From positions 2,170,001 through 2,234,000 of the forward strand of contig NZ_VZPV01000001.1 of the NCBI RefSeq assembly GCF_008801405.1: a stretch of DNA of 64,000 nt, in the 5' to 3' direction. Shown here in pieces: positions 18,562 through 27,781 of this stretch; position 1 is the stretch's first letter; each line of letters starts with the position of its first letter. The notes under the pieces are model-generated. The model did no database searches and was not told where the DNA came from. It saw nothing but the letters and a program-made list of their open reading frames with translations. Made by a program: the position numbers and the translations under genes. This DNA comes from Ralstonia insidiosa. Its GTDB lineage: Bacteria; Pseudomonadota; Gammaproteobacteria; Burkholderiales; Burkholderiaceae.

Positions 18562-19229
18562 TGACTCAAATCACTAGTGGTGTACGCGCTGTCTTGTCGC
18601 ACCCCATGGTTTATTCAGCATTCCAGCAGTTCATGGGGGCGACCAAGGATCGTGACCTCTATGTGAGGGACTTTCTACGCCCGCGCGAAGGGATGCGCGT
18701 GCTAGACATAGGCTGTGGTCCGGCCGACATTCTGGCGCATCTACCCCATGTTGAGTACTACGGGTTCGACATCAGCGAGCTATACATCCAGAGGGCGCGT
18801 GCTCGTTTTGCTGACAGGCATGCCAAGTTTGCGTGCAAATTATTGACGTCTGACGATCTCAGCAGGTTGCCCCGCTTTGATCGAGTCATTGCAATTGGAC
18901 TACTCCATCACCTTGGTGACGAGATGGCTACTGAGCTGATGCGTATGGTATCGACGCGCTTGGCGCCGGGTGGCCGACTGGTAACGCTGGACCCATGCCT
19001 GAGCGATGACCAGAACTTGGTGTCACGCTGGCTGGTGAAAAGCGATCGTGGACAAAACGTACGAACGCGAGAAGGTTACGCGGCTATCGCGCGCGGAGCG
19101 TTCGGTCACGTCCATGCAACTGTGCGCCACAAGCGTTGGATTCCCTATACCCATTGCCACGTCATCTGCGAAAACGACGGCGATGGCATCGACAAAAAAT
19201 TCGCCAGCAGTATGCCGAACAAACCATGA
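18561..19229 (+). CDS. SAM-dependent class I methyltransferase
   Basis: The 222-residue protein has SAM-binding motif I MRVLDIGCGPADILAHL near residues 48-64 and YYGFDISELYIQRAR as motif post-I. RFDRVIAIGLLHHLGDE serves as motif II/III. The substrate is not readable from the sequence. Its place in the operon suggests methylation of the sugar or glycan end. ATG 18561 overlaps the previous stop (TGATG), and its own stop overlaps the aminotransferase start, so it is fully embedded in the operon. Confidence 0.85.
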   Translation: MTQITSGVRAVLSHPMVYSAFQQFMGATKDRDLYVRDFLRPREGMRVLDIGCGPADILAHLPHVEYYGFDISELYIQRARARFADRHAKFACKLLTSDDLSRLPRFDRVIAIGLLHHLGDEMATELMRMVSTRLAPGGRLVTLDPCLSDDQNLVSRWLVKSDRGQNVRTREGYAAIARGAFGHVHATVRHKRWIPYTHCHVICENDGDGIDKKFASSMPNKP

Positions 19230-20371
19230 GCAGCAACGACACCATTGAATTTAATCGTCCTTACATGACAGGTAAGGAGCTTCAGTACATTGCTGAAGCC
19301 AATCAGGGGCATCGCCTGGCTGGTGATGGCCCTTTCACAAAACGGTGCCATCAATGGCTGGAAGCTCAGACAGGGGCTCGAAAGGCGTTGCTCACACACT
19401 CCTGCACAGCAGCGTTGGAGATGGCCGCGCTGCTTCTTGATATCAAGCCGGGCGACGAGGTCATCATGCCGTCGTACACGTTTGTATCAACCGCAAATGC
19501 ATTTGTGTTGCGAGGCGGAGTCCCCGTGTTTGTCGATATACGCGAAGACACGCTGAACCTTGACGAGACATTGGTCGAGGCGGCGATCACACCGCGCACG
19601 CGCGCGATTGCGCCGGTGCACTATGCTGGTGTTTCTTGTGAGATGGATGCCATCCAAGAGGTTGCTAGTCGCTATGAGCTTGCCGTCGTTGAAGACGCGG
19701 CACAAGGCGTGGAATCTACATACAAGGGCCGCAAGCTTGGCAGCATTGGCACATTTGGTGCGTTGAGTTTTCATGAAACGAAGAACGTCATCTCGGGGGA
19801 GGGAGGGGCGTTGCTCGTCAATGACGCTGCGTATGTCGCACGAGCCGAAATCATCCGCGAGAAAGGCACCGACCGCAGTCAATTCTTTCGTGGGGAAATC
19901 GATAAATACACTTGGCAAGAAGTGGGATCATCATTCCTACCCGGCGAATTGATAGCCGCATTTCTTTGGGCACAGTTGGAGCGCTCGGAGAATATTTTGC
20001 ATTTTAGACTCGATGCGTGGCGACACTACCATGAGTTGCTTGCTCCACTCGAAGATAAGGGCATACTGCGCCGGCCGTTTATTCCTGAATACTGTGGGCA
20101 TAACGCCCACATGTACTACGTTCTTCTCGCTTCCGACATTGATCGGCCGGCCGTGCTCGCCACACTGAAGGCGAACGGCGTGCAGTCTGTTTTCCATTAT
20201 GTTCCGCTGCACTCGTCGCCAGGTGGTCAGCGCTATGGACGAGCTCACGGAGACCTGGGCGTCACCAATCGCCAGTCTGATCGACTGGTTCGTCTGCCAC
20301 TTTGGATCGGGCTAACTCAATCCCAGCAGGAACGAATTGTGGGGATCCTTGCATCGGCGTGCTTAGCGTAA
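19226..20371 (+). CDS. dTDP-4-dehydro-6-deoxyhexose 4-aminotransferase, RffA/WecE-like (DegT/DnrJ/EryC1 family)
   Basis: The 381-residue PLP enzyme follows E. coli RffA/WecE closely through most of its length: FNRPYMTGKEL, LAGDGPFTKRC, SCTAALEMAALLLDI, GDEVIMPSYTFVSTANAFV and EDAAQGVESTYKGR. The PLP lysine is K186 in SFHETKNVIS. Such enzymes aminate dTDP-4-keto-6-deoxyglucose to a 4-amino-4,6-dideoxyhexose (Fuc4N in WecE). I use ATG 19226, overlapping the methyltransferase stop. The product would feed the formyltransferase and GT2 upstream. No rmlA or rmlB gene is in the window, so the donor must come from elsewhere. Confidence 0.9.
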   Translation: MSSNDTIEFNRPYMTGKELQYIAEANQGHRLAGDGPFTKRCHQWLEAQTGARKALLTHSCTAALEMAALLLDIKPGDEVIMPSYTFVSTANAFVLRGGVPVFVDIREDTLNLDETLVEAAITPRTRAIAPVHYAGVSCEMDAIQEVASRYELAVVEDAAQGVESTYKGRKLGSIGTFGALSFHETKNVISGEGGALLVNDAAYVARAEIIREKGTDRSQFFRGEIDKYTWQEVGSSFLPGELIAAFLWAQLERSENILHFRLDAWRHYHELLAPLEDKGILRRPFIPEYCGHNAHMYYVLLASDIDRPAVLATLKANGVQSVFHYVPLHSSPGGQRYGRAHGDLGVTNRQSDRLVRLPLWIGLTQSQQERIVGILASACLA

Positions 20372-20378
20372 CAGCGAC

Positions 20379-20741
20379 ATGCTCACCTATTTGCTCATTC
20401 TTCCAGTTGCGTTGCTTGTTGCTTATAGCCAGCTTATGGTCAAGTGGCGCGCTGCATCATTACCGGCGCAGCCAAATATCGCCGACAAGCTTGCTGCAAT
20501 GTTTGCCGATCCACTGATACTTTCGGCATATGCAGCAGCGTTTGCCGCCTCGGTGGCGTGGCTCCTTGTGGTCACGAAGCTTCCTTTGACCATTGCGTTT
20601 CCGGTGTATATGGGTATCACGTTTGTGATGGTCATTGCGGGAGGGCATTTGCTGCTGGGGGAGCCTTTGTCAGTAGCAAAGATCATGGCGATAGCGTTGA
20701 TTCTGGCCGGCATCACGCTTGGCATGGTCACAACGAGATGA
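20379..20741 (+). CDS. EmrE/ArnE-like small membrane protein (putative lipid-linked sugar flippase subunit)
   Basis: The 120-residue protein has four hydrophobic helices in a drug/metabolite-transporter (SMR) arrangement. Helix 3 has PLTIAFPVYMGITFVMVIAG, followed by LGEPLS and ILAGITLGM, as in ArnE and ArnF. In the Arn pathway two such proteins flip undecaprenyl-phosphate-Ara4N; only one is encoded here, perhaps acting as a homodimer. It ends the operon, seven bases after the aminotransferase. Flippase function is inferred from context and similarity to ArnE/F. Confidence 0.75.
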   Translation: MLTYLLILPVALLVAYSQLMVKWRAASLPAQPNIADKLAAMFADPLILSAYAAAFAASVAWLLVVTKLPLTIAFPVYMGITFVMVIAGGHLLLGEPLSVAKIMAIALILAGITLGMVTTR

Positions 20742-21019
20742 ATGCGAACCCACATATAGGAGACAGCGCTAGAGGAGTGGCTGTCCACCACCTTGCTCCA
20801 GGTGTTCAAGCAAACCGTACTTGAGAAGCTGCACGCAGATCCGCGGTCCTGAAGCACTGCGCTAGTGTATCGGCGCACTGTGCGCAGGTTGTCGCAGCAT
20901 TGTCGGCTTAAATTATCCCTACTGATCCGCAGACCTGATGACGCATGTCTGGACGGAAATCAGCAAGGAGAACCGGCATTTTTGCGCAGACGTATCGGCC
21001 ACGCTGAACTGCGTGCATA

Positions 21020-21985
21020 TCATGCCTCGACTTCCGCCCGCATTGCACCAGGTGACTGCCCGACCACCCGCTTGAACGCGCGACTGAACGCGGCCAGCGA
21101 CCCATAGCCAAGCCGATACGCGACGGCTTCGATCGCCTCACGGTCACGCGTGATCCACTGTGCGGCGAGCCGCATCCGCAGCTCGGTCAGATAGCGCACG
21201 GGCGTCATGCCAGTCGCCGCAAGAAAGCGCTCGGCAAAGACAGAACGCGATACGCCGGCTTCCGCAGCCAGTTCTGCGACGCTCCAGTTGCGGCCCGGAT
21301 CACGATGCAGCGCGACGATCGCGCGGCCGAGTTTTGGCTCACGCAGCGCCTGCACCCAGCCGGTGGCATCACCGCAGCCGCACTCGACCCAGCCGCGCAC
21401 GATAAACGCGGCCACCACATCGGCGAGCCGCGCGAGGATGCCCGCGAAACCCGCGCGCTCCGAACACGATTCACGCTCCATCGCGTCGAGCATCGGGCGG
21501 ATTTCGGGGTAACGCGCAAGCAGGGTGCCGACGTGCATGAACTCCGGCATCGTGCCCACAAGCGGCTGCATGCCGCCCAGATCCAGCTCCATGCACGCGC
21601 TGAAGATCAGTGCATCACCCGGGGTGGATTCCGTACCGGCACCGACCGACGCCACCGTGTCGCAGATTTTCGCAGCTTCGAAACCGCCGATCTCGCGGCA
21701 CGGCGCATCCGCATCGGACATCAGCGCATGCGTGCTGCCGCGCGGCAACAGGATCGCATCGCCTGCCTCAAGCCGCATCGTCGCCCCCGCTGCGTCACGC
21801 AACAGCACGGGCCCACGCCCAATGAAATGGAACTGCGCCCGGCCGGGCGCATCGCCAAAGCTCAGCCCAAACGGCCGCGCAACGTGGATGCGACGGTATT
21901 GGACACCACTCAGGCGCATGCCCAACAGCAGCTCGCTGACGAGGTCGTGCACGTCGGGCAGGGCAGAAGGCAGGGGAGTCGGCAT
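21020..21985 (-). CDS. AraC-family transcriptional regulator with N-terminal cupin-like domain
   Basis: The 321-residue regulator has an AraC_binding_2/cupin-type N-terminal domain, with LRLEAGD-like AGDAILLPRGSTHAL. The C-terminal double HTH (about 215-315) contains WSVAELAAEAGVSRSVFAERFLAATG and AVAYRLGYGSLAAFSRAFKRVVG. I chose ATG 21985. The divergent MFS exporter starts 120 bp away and is the probable target, a common arrangement for AraC/MFS pairs. Confidence 0.88.
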   Translation of the reverse strand: MPTPLPSALPDVHDLVSELLLGMRLSGVQYRRIHVARPFGLSFGDAPGRAQFHFIGRGPVLLRDAAGATMRLEAGDAILLPRGSTHALMSDADAPCREIGGFEAAKICDTVASVGAGTESTPGDALIFSACMELDLGGMQPLVGTMPEFMHVGTLLARYPEIRPMLDAMERESCSERAGFAGILARLADVVAAFIVRGWVECGCGDATGWVQALREPKLGRAIVALHRDPGRNWSVAELAAEAGVSRSVFAERFLAATGMTPVRYLTELRMRLAAQWITRDREAIEAVAYRLGYGSLAAFSRAFKRVVGQSPGAMRAEVEA

Positions 21986-22105
21986 TGCGAATCCGGACGA
22001 TTGATCAATAAGACCGGATTGTATGACATAGACCATCCGACCGGCGGGCCCTACCATGCGCTCTTATTGGTACTTTCCCTGATCCTTCCTGAAACGGAAC
22101 GACGC

Positions 22106-23338
22106 ATGAATCCCGGAATCTCAACAGCCGCTTCCATTGCGGCCCCCCGTGAACCCGCCTGGGGTGCGGTCTTTGCGATGGCACTTGGCGTGTTCGGGCT
22201 TGTCACGGCCGAATTTCTGCCCGCAAGCCTGCTCACGCCCATGGCAGAAAGCCTTGGCGTGACCGAAGGCGTCGCCGGGCAGGCTGTGACGGCCACCGCG
22301 ACCGTCGCGCTCGTCACGAGCCTGTTGACCGCAGCTGCCACACGCACGATCGACCGGCGGCGTGTGCTGCTCGCGTTCTCGGTGCTGCTGATCGTGTCCA
22401 ACCTCGCCGTGGCGTTTGCGACCAACCTGACGACGATCCTGATCGGCCGGGTGGTGCTCGGCATCGCACTGGGCGGCTTCTGGACGATGGCAACGGCCAC
22501 CGCCATGCGGCTCGTACCGGCTGCGATGGTGCCGCGCGCGCTGTCGATCATCTTCAGCGGCGTGGCCGTCGCAACCATTGCGGCAGCGCCGCTTGGCAGC
22601 TATTTCGGCCACCTGATCGGCTGGCGCAACGTGTTCCTGGCCGCCGCCGGGCTGGGCGGCATCGCGCTCGTATCGCAGATTGCAACGCTGCCGTCCATGG
22701 CGCCGAGCGGCACGACGCGGCTGCGCACGCTGATCGACGTGCTGCGCCGTCCGACCGTTGGCATCGGGATGTTCGCGACGATCCTCGTATTCACGGGCCA
22801 TTTCGCGTTCTTTACGTATCTGCGACCGTTCCTTGAACAGGTTGCGGGTGTTGGCGTGAACGGGCTATCGGCGATCTTGCTGGGCTATGGCGTCGCCAAC
22901 TTTGTCGGCACGTCGCTCGCAGGCCGCGTGCTTGAGCACAGGCTGCGACCCATGTTGATTGGGATGCCCGCATTGATGGTTGTGCTTGGCATTGCGCTCG
23001 TGGCACTGGGCCGTGCGCCGGTCCCCGACGCCGTGCTGATCGCGTTGTGGGGCATGGCGTTCGGCGGCGTGCCGGTGGCGTGGTCAACGTGGGTCACGCG
23101 TACCGTGCCCGATGAAGCCGAAAGCGCGGGCGGCCTGATCGTCGCGGCCGTGCAGCTCGCTATTGCAACTGGTGCGGCGGCCGGCGGCGTCGTGTTTGAC
23201 GCGAACGGTGCGGTCGGCGTGTTTGTTGGCGCGGCCGTGGTGCTGGCCATCGCAGTTGCGACGATCGTGACGGGCGTGCCGAAGCGTGTGGAGACAGTGC
23301 CGGAGCGCTCTGACGCAAAGTTAGGTTCTATTGGTTGA
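22106..23338 (+). CDS. MFS efflux transporter (DHA1/sugar efflux type)
   Basis: The 410-residue protein has about 12 hydrophobic segments. The helix 1-2 region GVFGLVTAEFLPASLLTPMAESLGVTEG is typical of the AraJ/YdhP/SotB branch of proton-coupled exporters. It is preceded by a short leader and diverges from the AraC regulator. The last codons (after VPKRVETVPERS) fall where base composition changes abruptly toward the transposition module. The C-terminus may therefore have been altered by the insertion. Confidence 0.88.
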   Translation: MNPGISTAASIAAPREPAWGAVFAMALGVFGLVTAEFLPASLLTPMAESLGVTEGVAGQAVTATATVALVTSLLTAAATRTIDRRRVLLAFSVLLIVSNLAVAFATNLTTILIGRVVLGIALGGFWTMATATAMRLVPAAMVPRALSIIFSGVAVATIAAAPLGSYFGHLIGWRNVFLAAAGLGGIALVSQIATLPSMAPSGTTRLRTLIDVLRRPTVGIGMFATILVFTGHFAFFTYLRPFLEQVAGVGVNGLSAILLGYGVANFVGTSLAGRVLEHRLRPMLIGMPALMVVLGIALVALGRAPVPDAVLIALWGMAFGGVPVAWSTWVTRTVPDEAESAGGLIVAAVQLAIATGAAAGGVVFDANGAVGVFVGAAVVLAIAVATIVTGVPKRVETVPERSDAKLGSIG

Positions 23339-24047
23339 AGCTAACGCTCTGATTTTTAAGGCTGCTGGCCTCAATTTGGACGAGTATTGCATTCAAAAAT
23401 GTGACTGACGACAGCATGTCGCACAAGACTTCAACGCAATGTTGACACCTATTGGAACTGGGGCATTTTCGGCGACGCAATCGAAGGCCCAAATGTACGT
23501 GCGCACGCCGAACTGATGTGAGAGGCAACAGTTCCTCCCAAACGTCTGGCGACATATACAGATGAACGCACTTCGCGTTGCTGATGGCAGCGACTCACCC
23601 TTTCCCTTCCGTCCCTTTCCAGCGGGAAAACGCTTAAAAAACACTATTTATGGCGTTTTTGAATACCAAAAGCCAGGTTTTGGTATTGGGAAATCTGAAT
23701 AGCCCGACTAAATTAAAGCTTGGTCTTGCAGATTCTCACGAACGTGTTATTACACGAAGAATTGCACGCGAGCGAGTAACGCCTCGTTTGTGCACATTGA
23801 AGGGTTGTTTCCGCACGAACAGCGACACCGACGGATGGCATGCCGTATGCCAATGTCAAGAAGGAGAGCTAGCCAGCACACAGACGACTGACCGCGATTG
23901 AACGCAGGAAAACCTGTACCAGCAGATCTTCCTGCTTCGAAACTCGATGGGCACGGGGCGAACCGTACGTGTTGATTTTTGTCCGCAGAGCGGCAGAAGT
24001 CAAGGAAGGTATTTGTCTCGCGCGCGCCTAATAAATAAGGATGCGAC
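23339..24047. other. Gene-free region: left end of the transposition module
   Basis: About 700 bp of much lower GC content with no credible gene. It holds a perfect 10-bp inverted repeat at 23662-23687. At 23761 it has an ATTGCACG...AGC match to the reverse complement of the right-end repeats. The exact element boundary and target-site duplication are not identifiable by eye. Confidence 0.5.
23662..23687. repeat. Perfect 10-bp inverted repeat (hairpin or operator)
   Basis: AATACCAAAA at 23662-23671 and TTTTGGTATT at 23678-23687 are separated by GCCAGG. It lies about 360 bp before the transposase start. It could be a protein-binding palindrome or an RNA hairpin. No T-tract follows, so it is not a standard terminator. 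Confidence 0.7.
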
Positions 24048-26753
24048 ATGAGCGGACGAGACGCCGTAACCCAATTGTTTTACCGCGCCCAGGACAGAGT
24101 GTCGGTTTGGCCTGCAGTGGCTGCGCGCGGTAGAAACAACACAAACATCTACGTTGTCGATCTCCCAAAGGCGGGACGTTCAGTTATTCAAGGAGACGCC
24201 ACATTCATATTTGCATGTGCCTTCCTGGAGCCCGACACCAATGTGGCCGGTTACGTTGTCGACCATGACGGATTGACAGACCTGATTGAGAGCGCCTGCA
24301 TTCCGTGTACCGATGTCACCGCCCAGATCCAATACGCCGACGGTAGATCGGAGTGGTGCAAAGTCGTTGCAGAGCAGCGCCCTACCACTGCGGAAAGGGA
24401 TCCCGAGTGGGCGACGGCGGGACTTTATCGTGTGATCTATCTGGGTGATTATCCCGGCTGGCAAGTGAAGTTTGATAACTGGTTAACGCTTTGCCGCTGG
24501 ATCACTTGTGCACGGGGGCTCGATGTTTCCCCGCAGACCTTCCAAATTCAAAACCTTCTCGATTTACACACCAGCGTGACGCTGGGCGAGCTACTGTGCT
24601 CCTCTGAGGATCAAGGACTCGTGTTGGCTGCCATCGCACGGCTTCTACATGGTGGGTTGGCACATGCCAAGCTGAACAGCGAGCTGATTTCTCCTTCGAC
24701 CATCATCACCTGGCGAGGCCACGAGATTGGTCCTGTCGAATTGCCGGACCACGTGATCATGCAGGGTAGGCCGGCAACCGCGCCGCAAGCTAAGGGGCCC
24801 GTAGTCAGCTCGAACACCATGGAGAGAGTTTCCCGACGAGGGCGTCCCAGAGCGCTCCAGTCCACTGAGATCAATACGAACAATTGGCCAGAACCAGACT
24901 TGAACGGCATGCCGGACCCAAAGCGCCAGGCATACCAAAAGCGAAAAGAGGCCATCCTTCTGTATTTGGGTAATGTGCCTTGTCAGCAGATTGAGGCCCA
25001 GTGCGGAGTAACGCTGCGGCGAGTTCGAGTCTTACTGAATCGATGTTTAACTGCTGACGAAGCCGGACGCCTGTACGGCTTTTTTGGTTTGCTGCCAAAT
25101 TTTCGAATTCATCGGTATCGTAGAGAGGCGCCGGTTAATCCCAACTTGTCGCTGAAATCCAGAGGTTGTGCGGGCGCATTGTCCCAATTATTGAGGCGCC
25201 TGCCGGAGGTGAAGGACTGGCTAGATGAGCGAGTTATTTCAGCCCCCAGACGCAAGGTTACGCCCATCGATAGGTGGGTAGATCTGCGTGAAGCGTTCCT
25301 TGCGAAGTTGCGTGGGCATGGACTAACAGATCGGGATTGGCCATTCTGCCGAAGAGATCGGGCCTATCAAGCCTTGCGCACCTACGTAAAACAACTGCTT
25401 GCCAATTCTCCACCCCAGCAACACGGGCGTTCTTCGCGCAGTCCGTTGATACAGGCTCTTCGGCCGTTATCCATCCTTCAGATGGACTATCAGGTCGCTG
25501 GAGCAGCGTGTGTCCTGCGACTACGGAATTCGAAGGGGGAGGTCCTTCGGGTCCCGGTTTATCGATGGTACCTGGGGATCGTTGGTGATGAGGACCTGCA
25601 AGCCGTGGTCGGCGTCAGTGTCGAGTTTGAGGTTTCGCCATCAGCGGATGCTGCTCTGGAAGCTATTGTCAGCGCGATTGACCCGTCCAACGACGAGTTA
25701 TATCGAGATCATCTCCGCTACACCGCCGAAGGAAAATTTCTCCTCCGGCACTTCTTCCCCGAATTGGCTTGGCATGGTTTCTCCATGCTTCGCCTTGACA
25801 ACGGTTGGTGTAACAAGGCCCACGATGTTGTCAATAACTTGATCGACACAGTCGGTTGCTCCGTTCAGTTCGGCCCTGCATATCGATGGTGGGTCCGTGA
25901 TGTCATTGAACGCATCATCGGTCAACTTGATGGGTTGGGACTATCACGTTTGCCAAGCACGTATGGCACAGGGCCCGCTGACAAGAGGCGTAGGGCACCT
26001 GAGGCAAAAGCCGTCGACCTAGAGGTCAATTTTGATGAGATATTAGATGTTATTTACGGTGCGATTGCGAAATTCAATCTCGCTCCGAGTGAGCGGCATC
26101 AGCAGTCCAGTCGCGTCGCTGCACTACAAGCCGCGCTTTCCCAGCCAGATGTAGGTTGCTTCATACAGCAACTGCCTAAGGCAACCCAGAAGCACAACCG
26201 TTTGCTCGATCATGTAGAGCGGCGTGTTATCCGCGGTGGGCAAAAGTTGCGCGAGCGTCCGTATGTCAAGGTGGATCGTTGTCGATACGTATGCGACCAG
26301 TTTGCAGAGCATTTGGTCGGCCGCTCGGTTTGGGTCTATATCAATCGACGCGATGCGCGGTTTGGTCGGGCAGTGTTGTGTGACACAAGGCGAGATCTGG
26401 GTCTTATTCGAGCGATAGGTGGATGGGCGAAGACCGCTATCTCATGGCGAAGAAGGAGATTGATCAATCGGGGGTTCACGGTTGCCCAGCAGCAAACAAC
26501 CACCGACCCAGTGGCGCAGTGGGAACGGGACAAATGCCAGCAGATTTTCACGCGCAAGAACCGGCGCGGTAGAGCCAAGATTGCCCTAACGCTCTTGGCG
26601 CATGGAAAGTCGAGGAAAGACCGGGCGAACCGCGAGAGTGTCCAGTCTGCAGCCCCAGATTCTGGGCATGTTGTTCAAGGTGCAACATCAAGCAACGACG
26701 ATGCATCCCAGCTGGACCCATTGGGCTTGCGCTCGGTACCAAAGCTCGACTAG
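24048..26753 (+). CDS. TnsB-like DDE transposase with N-terminal TnsA-like extension
   Basis: The 901-residue protein has a retroviral-integrase-type catalytic core. I read the triad as D480 (LQMDYQ), D584 (RLDNGW) and E621 (DVIERIIGQL), with 36 residues between the last two. A Mu-type C-terminal domain and a basic tail follow. It is some 200-340 residues longer than TnsB or TniA. The extra N-terminal part (about 1-230) has a TnsA-like layout (FLEPDTNVAGYV, QIQYADGRSEWCKVV, then a winged-helix-like TLGELL...LLHGGLAHA). It lacks the expected E, D and QxK nuclease residues. The extension assignment is inference; the transposase core is well supported. Confidence 0.8.
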   Translation: MSGRDAVTQLFYRAQDRVSVWPAVAARGRNNTNIYVVDLPKAGRSVIQGDATFIFACAFLEPDTNVAGYVVDHDGLTDLIESACIPCTDVTAQIQYADGRSEWCKVVAEQRPTTAERDPEWATAGLYRVIYLGDYPGWQVKFDNWLTLCRWITCARGLDVSPQTFQIQNLLDLHTSVTLGELLCSSEDQGLVLAAIARLLHGGLAHAKLNSELISPSTIITWRGHEIGPVELPDHVIMQGRPATAPQAKGPVVSSNTMERVSRRGRPRALQSTEINTNNWPEPDLNGMPDPKRQAYQKRKEAILLYLGNVPCQQIEAQCGVTLRRVRVLLNRCLTADEAGRLYGFFGLLPNFRIHRYRREAPVNPNLSLKSRGCAGALSQLLRRLPEVKDWLDERVISAPRRKVTPIDRWVDLREAFLAKLRGHGLTDRDWPFCRRDRAYQALRTYVKQLLANSPPQQHGRSSRSPLIQALRPLSILQMDYQVAGAACVLRLRNSKGEVLRVPVYRWYLGIVGDEDLQAVVGVSVEFEVSPSADAALEAIVSAIDPSNDELYRDHLRYTAEGKFLLRHFFPELAWHGFSMLRLDNGWCNKAHDVVNNLIDTVGCSVQFGPAYRWWVRDVIERIIGQLDGLGLSRLPSTYGTGPADKRRRAPEAKAVDLEVNFDEILDVIYGAIAKFNLAPSERHQQSSRVAALQAALSQPDVGCFIQQLPKATQKHNRLLDHVERRVIRGGQKLRERPYVKVDRCRYVCDQFAEHLVGRSVWVYINRRDARFGRAVLCDTRRDLGLIRAIGGWAKTAISWRRRRLINRGFTVAQQQTTTDPVAQWERDKCQQIFTRKNRRGRAKIALTLLAHGKSRKDRANRESVQSAAPDSGHVVQGATSSNDDASQLDPLGLRSVPKLD

Positions 26754-26755
26754 CC

Positions 26756-27781
26756 ATGAGGCGCGACGCTCAAATTGCAGCCGGGCCGTCCGCTAGCGAG
26801 CTGGAGCGTGCCCAGTTGCTGTGGTCTCACCCGCTACTGAGCCGTCCCTTGCTCGAGACACCACCGGTCAAGGAGTTCTACGCTCACATCAAGTTTCGCT
26901 TGGTTGCGGGCGGAGATAGTTGTTGTATCGCTGGCCATCAGCGATTCGGAAAATCCACAGCCATCGCCATGACCTGCCGGTACCTAGCAGCCGAGTTCCC
27001 TGACCTGCCTGTCTATGTCTTCAACTGCACCAACACGAGCCAGACATTCTCGCGGGAGTTCCTGGCGCAGTGGTCAGCTGTTGTTCGTGGAGGCACTACA
27101 GGTGCCTCATATTCCATGCGTGCAAATATCGAGCATGCATTGATTGAAAGAGCGCTCCTGGCGCGAAGTGACCGCATTGTGCTGATTCTGGACGAAGTGC
27201 AGAACATACGATTGCACGAGCTCCAGTTCCTCAAGGACATCTTCAATAACCTTTTTTGCAATGGCGTTCGCCTCGTTACGATTTCGGTGGGCCAGGAGCC
27301 AGATCTAGGAAGACGCCTGACCTTGTTGAACGAACGACAAGACTTAGTTAAGAGGTTCTTCGGTGTCCAACGTACGTTCCGTGGCATACGGTTAGATGAC
27401 GAGGTCCAGGGGATTTTTTCCTGCGTCGACGATAAGCGGCTCGATCCACTGGACGTTTCCTGGTCAGAATTTTTTACTCCGGCTCGCTGGAGGCGCGGTT
27501 GGAGACTCGCAAAAGAGGCCGCCGCATTTGCCGAGGCGCTGCGAAAATGCGGTTTGATAAAACGCTGCACCGACACTACCGAGGTTTCGGCGGATGTTCT
27601 ATTTTCCGCCCTGCGTTGCTATCTCGTTCGTAGCGCGGACCAGGAAGCGAGAGGAGGGCGCTGGAACAATCTGCATGTGTGGATTGACGCAGTGAGGGAG
27701 GCGGGTTTCGGCGGGGCGTCACGGTCCAAGGTCAACCAAGATGGCGATGATGACGAAGAATCAATGGAGATCATGCCATGA
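26756..27781 (+). CDS. TnsC/TniB-like AAA+ ATPase
   Basis: The 341-residue ATPase has Walker A GHQRFGKST (60-68) and Walker B IVLILDEVQN (141-150). The downstream sensor-like TISVGQEPDL follows. Such proteins connect target selection by TniQ/TnsD to the transposase. It starts two bases after the transposase stop, and its own stop overlaps a 36-codon frame (ATGA) before the tniQ-like gene. The acidic C-terminus (DGDDDEESMEI) may be the interaction tail. Confidence 0.85.
   Translation: MRRDAQIAAGPSASELERAQLLWSHPLLSRPLLETPPVKEFYAHIKFRLVAGGDSCCIAGHQRFGKSTAIAMTCRYLAAEFPDLPVYVFNCTNTSQTFSREFLAQWSAVVRGGTTGASYSMRANIEHALIERALLARSDRIVLILDEVQNIRLHELQFLKDIFNNLFCNGVRLVTISVGQEPDLGRRLTLLNERQDLVKRFFGVQRTFRGIRLDDEVQGIFSCVDDKRLDPLDVSWSEFFTPARWRRGWRLAKEAAAFAEALRKCGLIKRCTDTTEVSADVLFSALRCYLVRSADQEARGGRWNNLHVWIDAVREAGFGGASRSKVNQDGDDDEESMEIMP

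Noticed and set aside
20742..21019. Possible small gene after the glycan operon
   Set aside because: Frames on both strands are short, without ribosome sites, and overlap the AraC gene end.
23650..23901. 83-codon frame in the left end of the transposition module, considered as a tnsA or resolvase remnant
   Set aside because: No nuclease or recombinase motifs, and the only internal signals are the repeats already listed.
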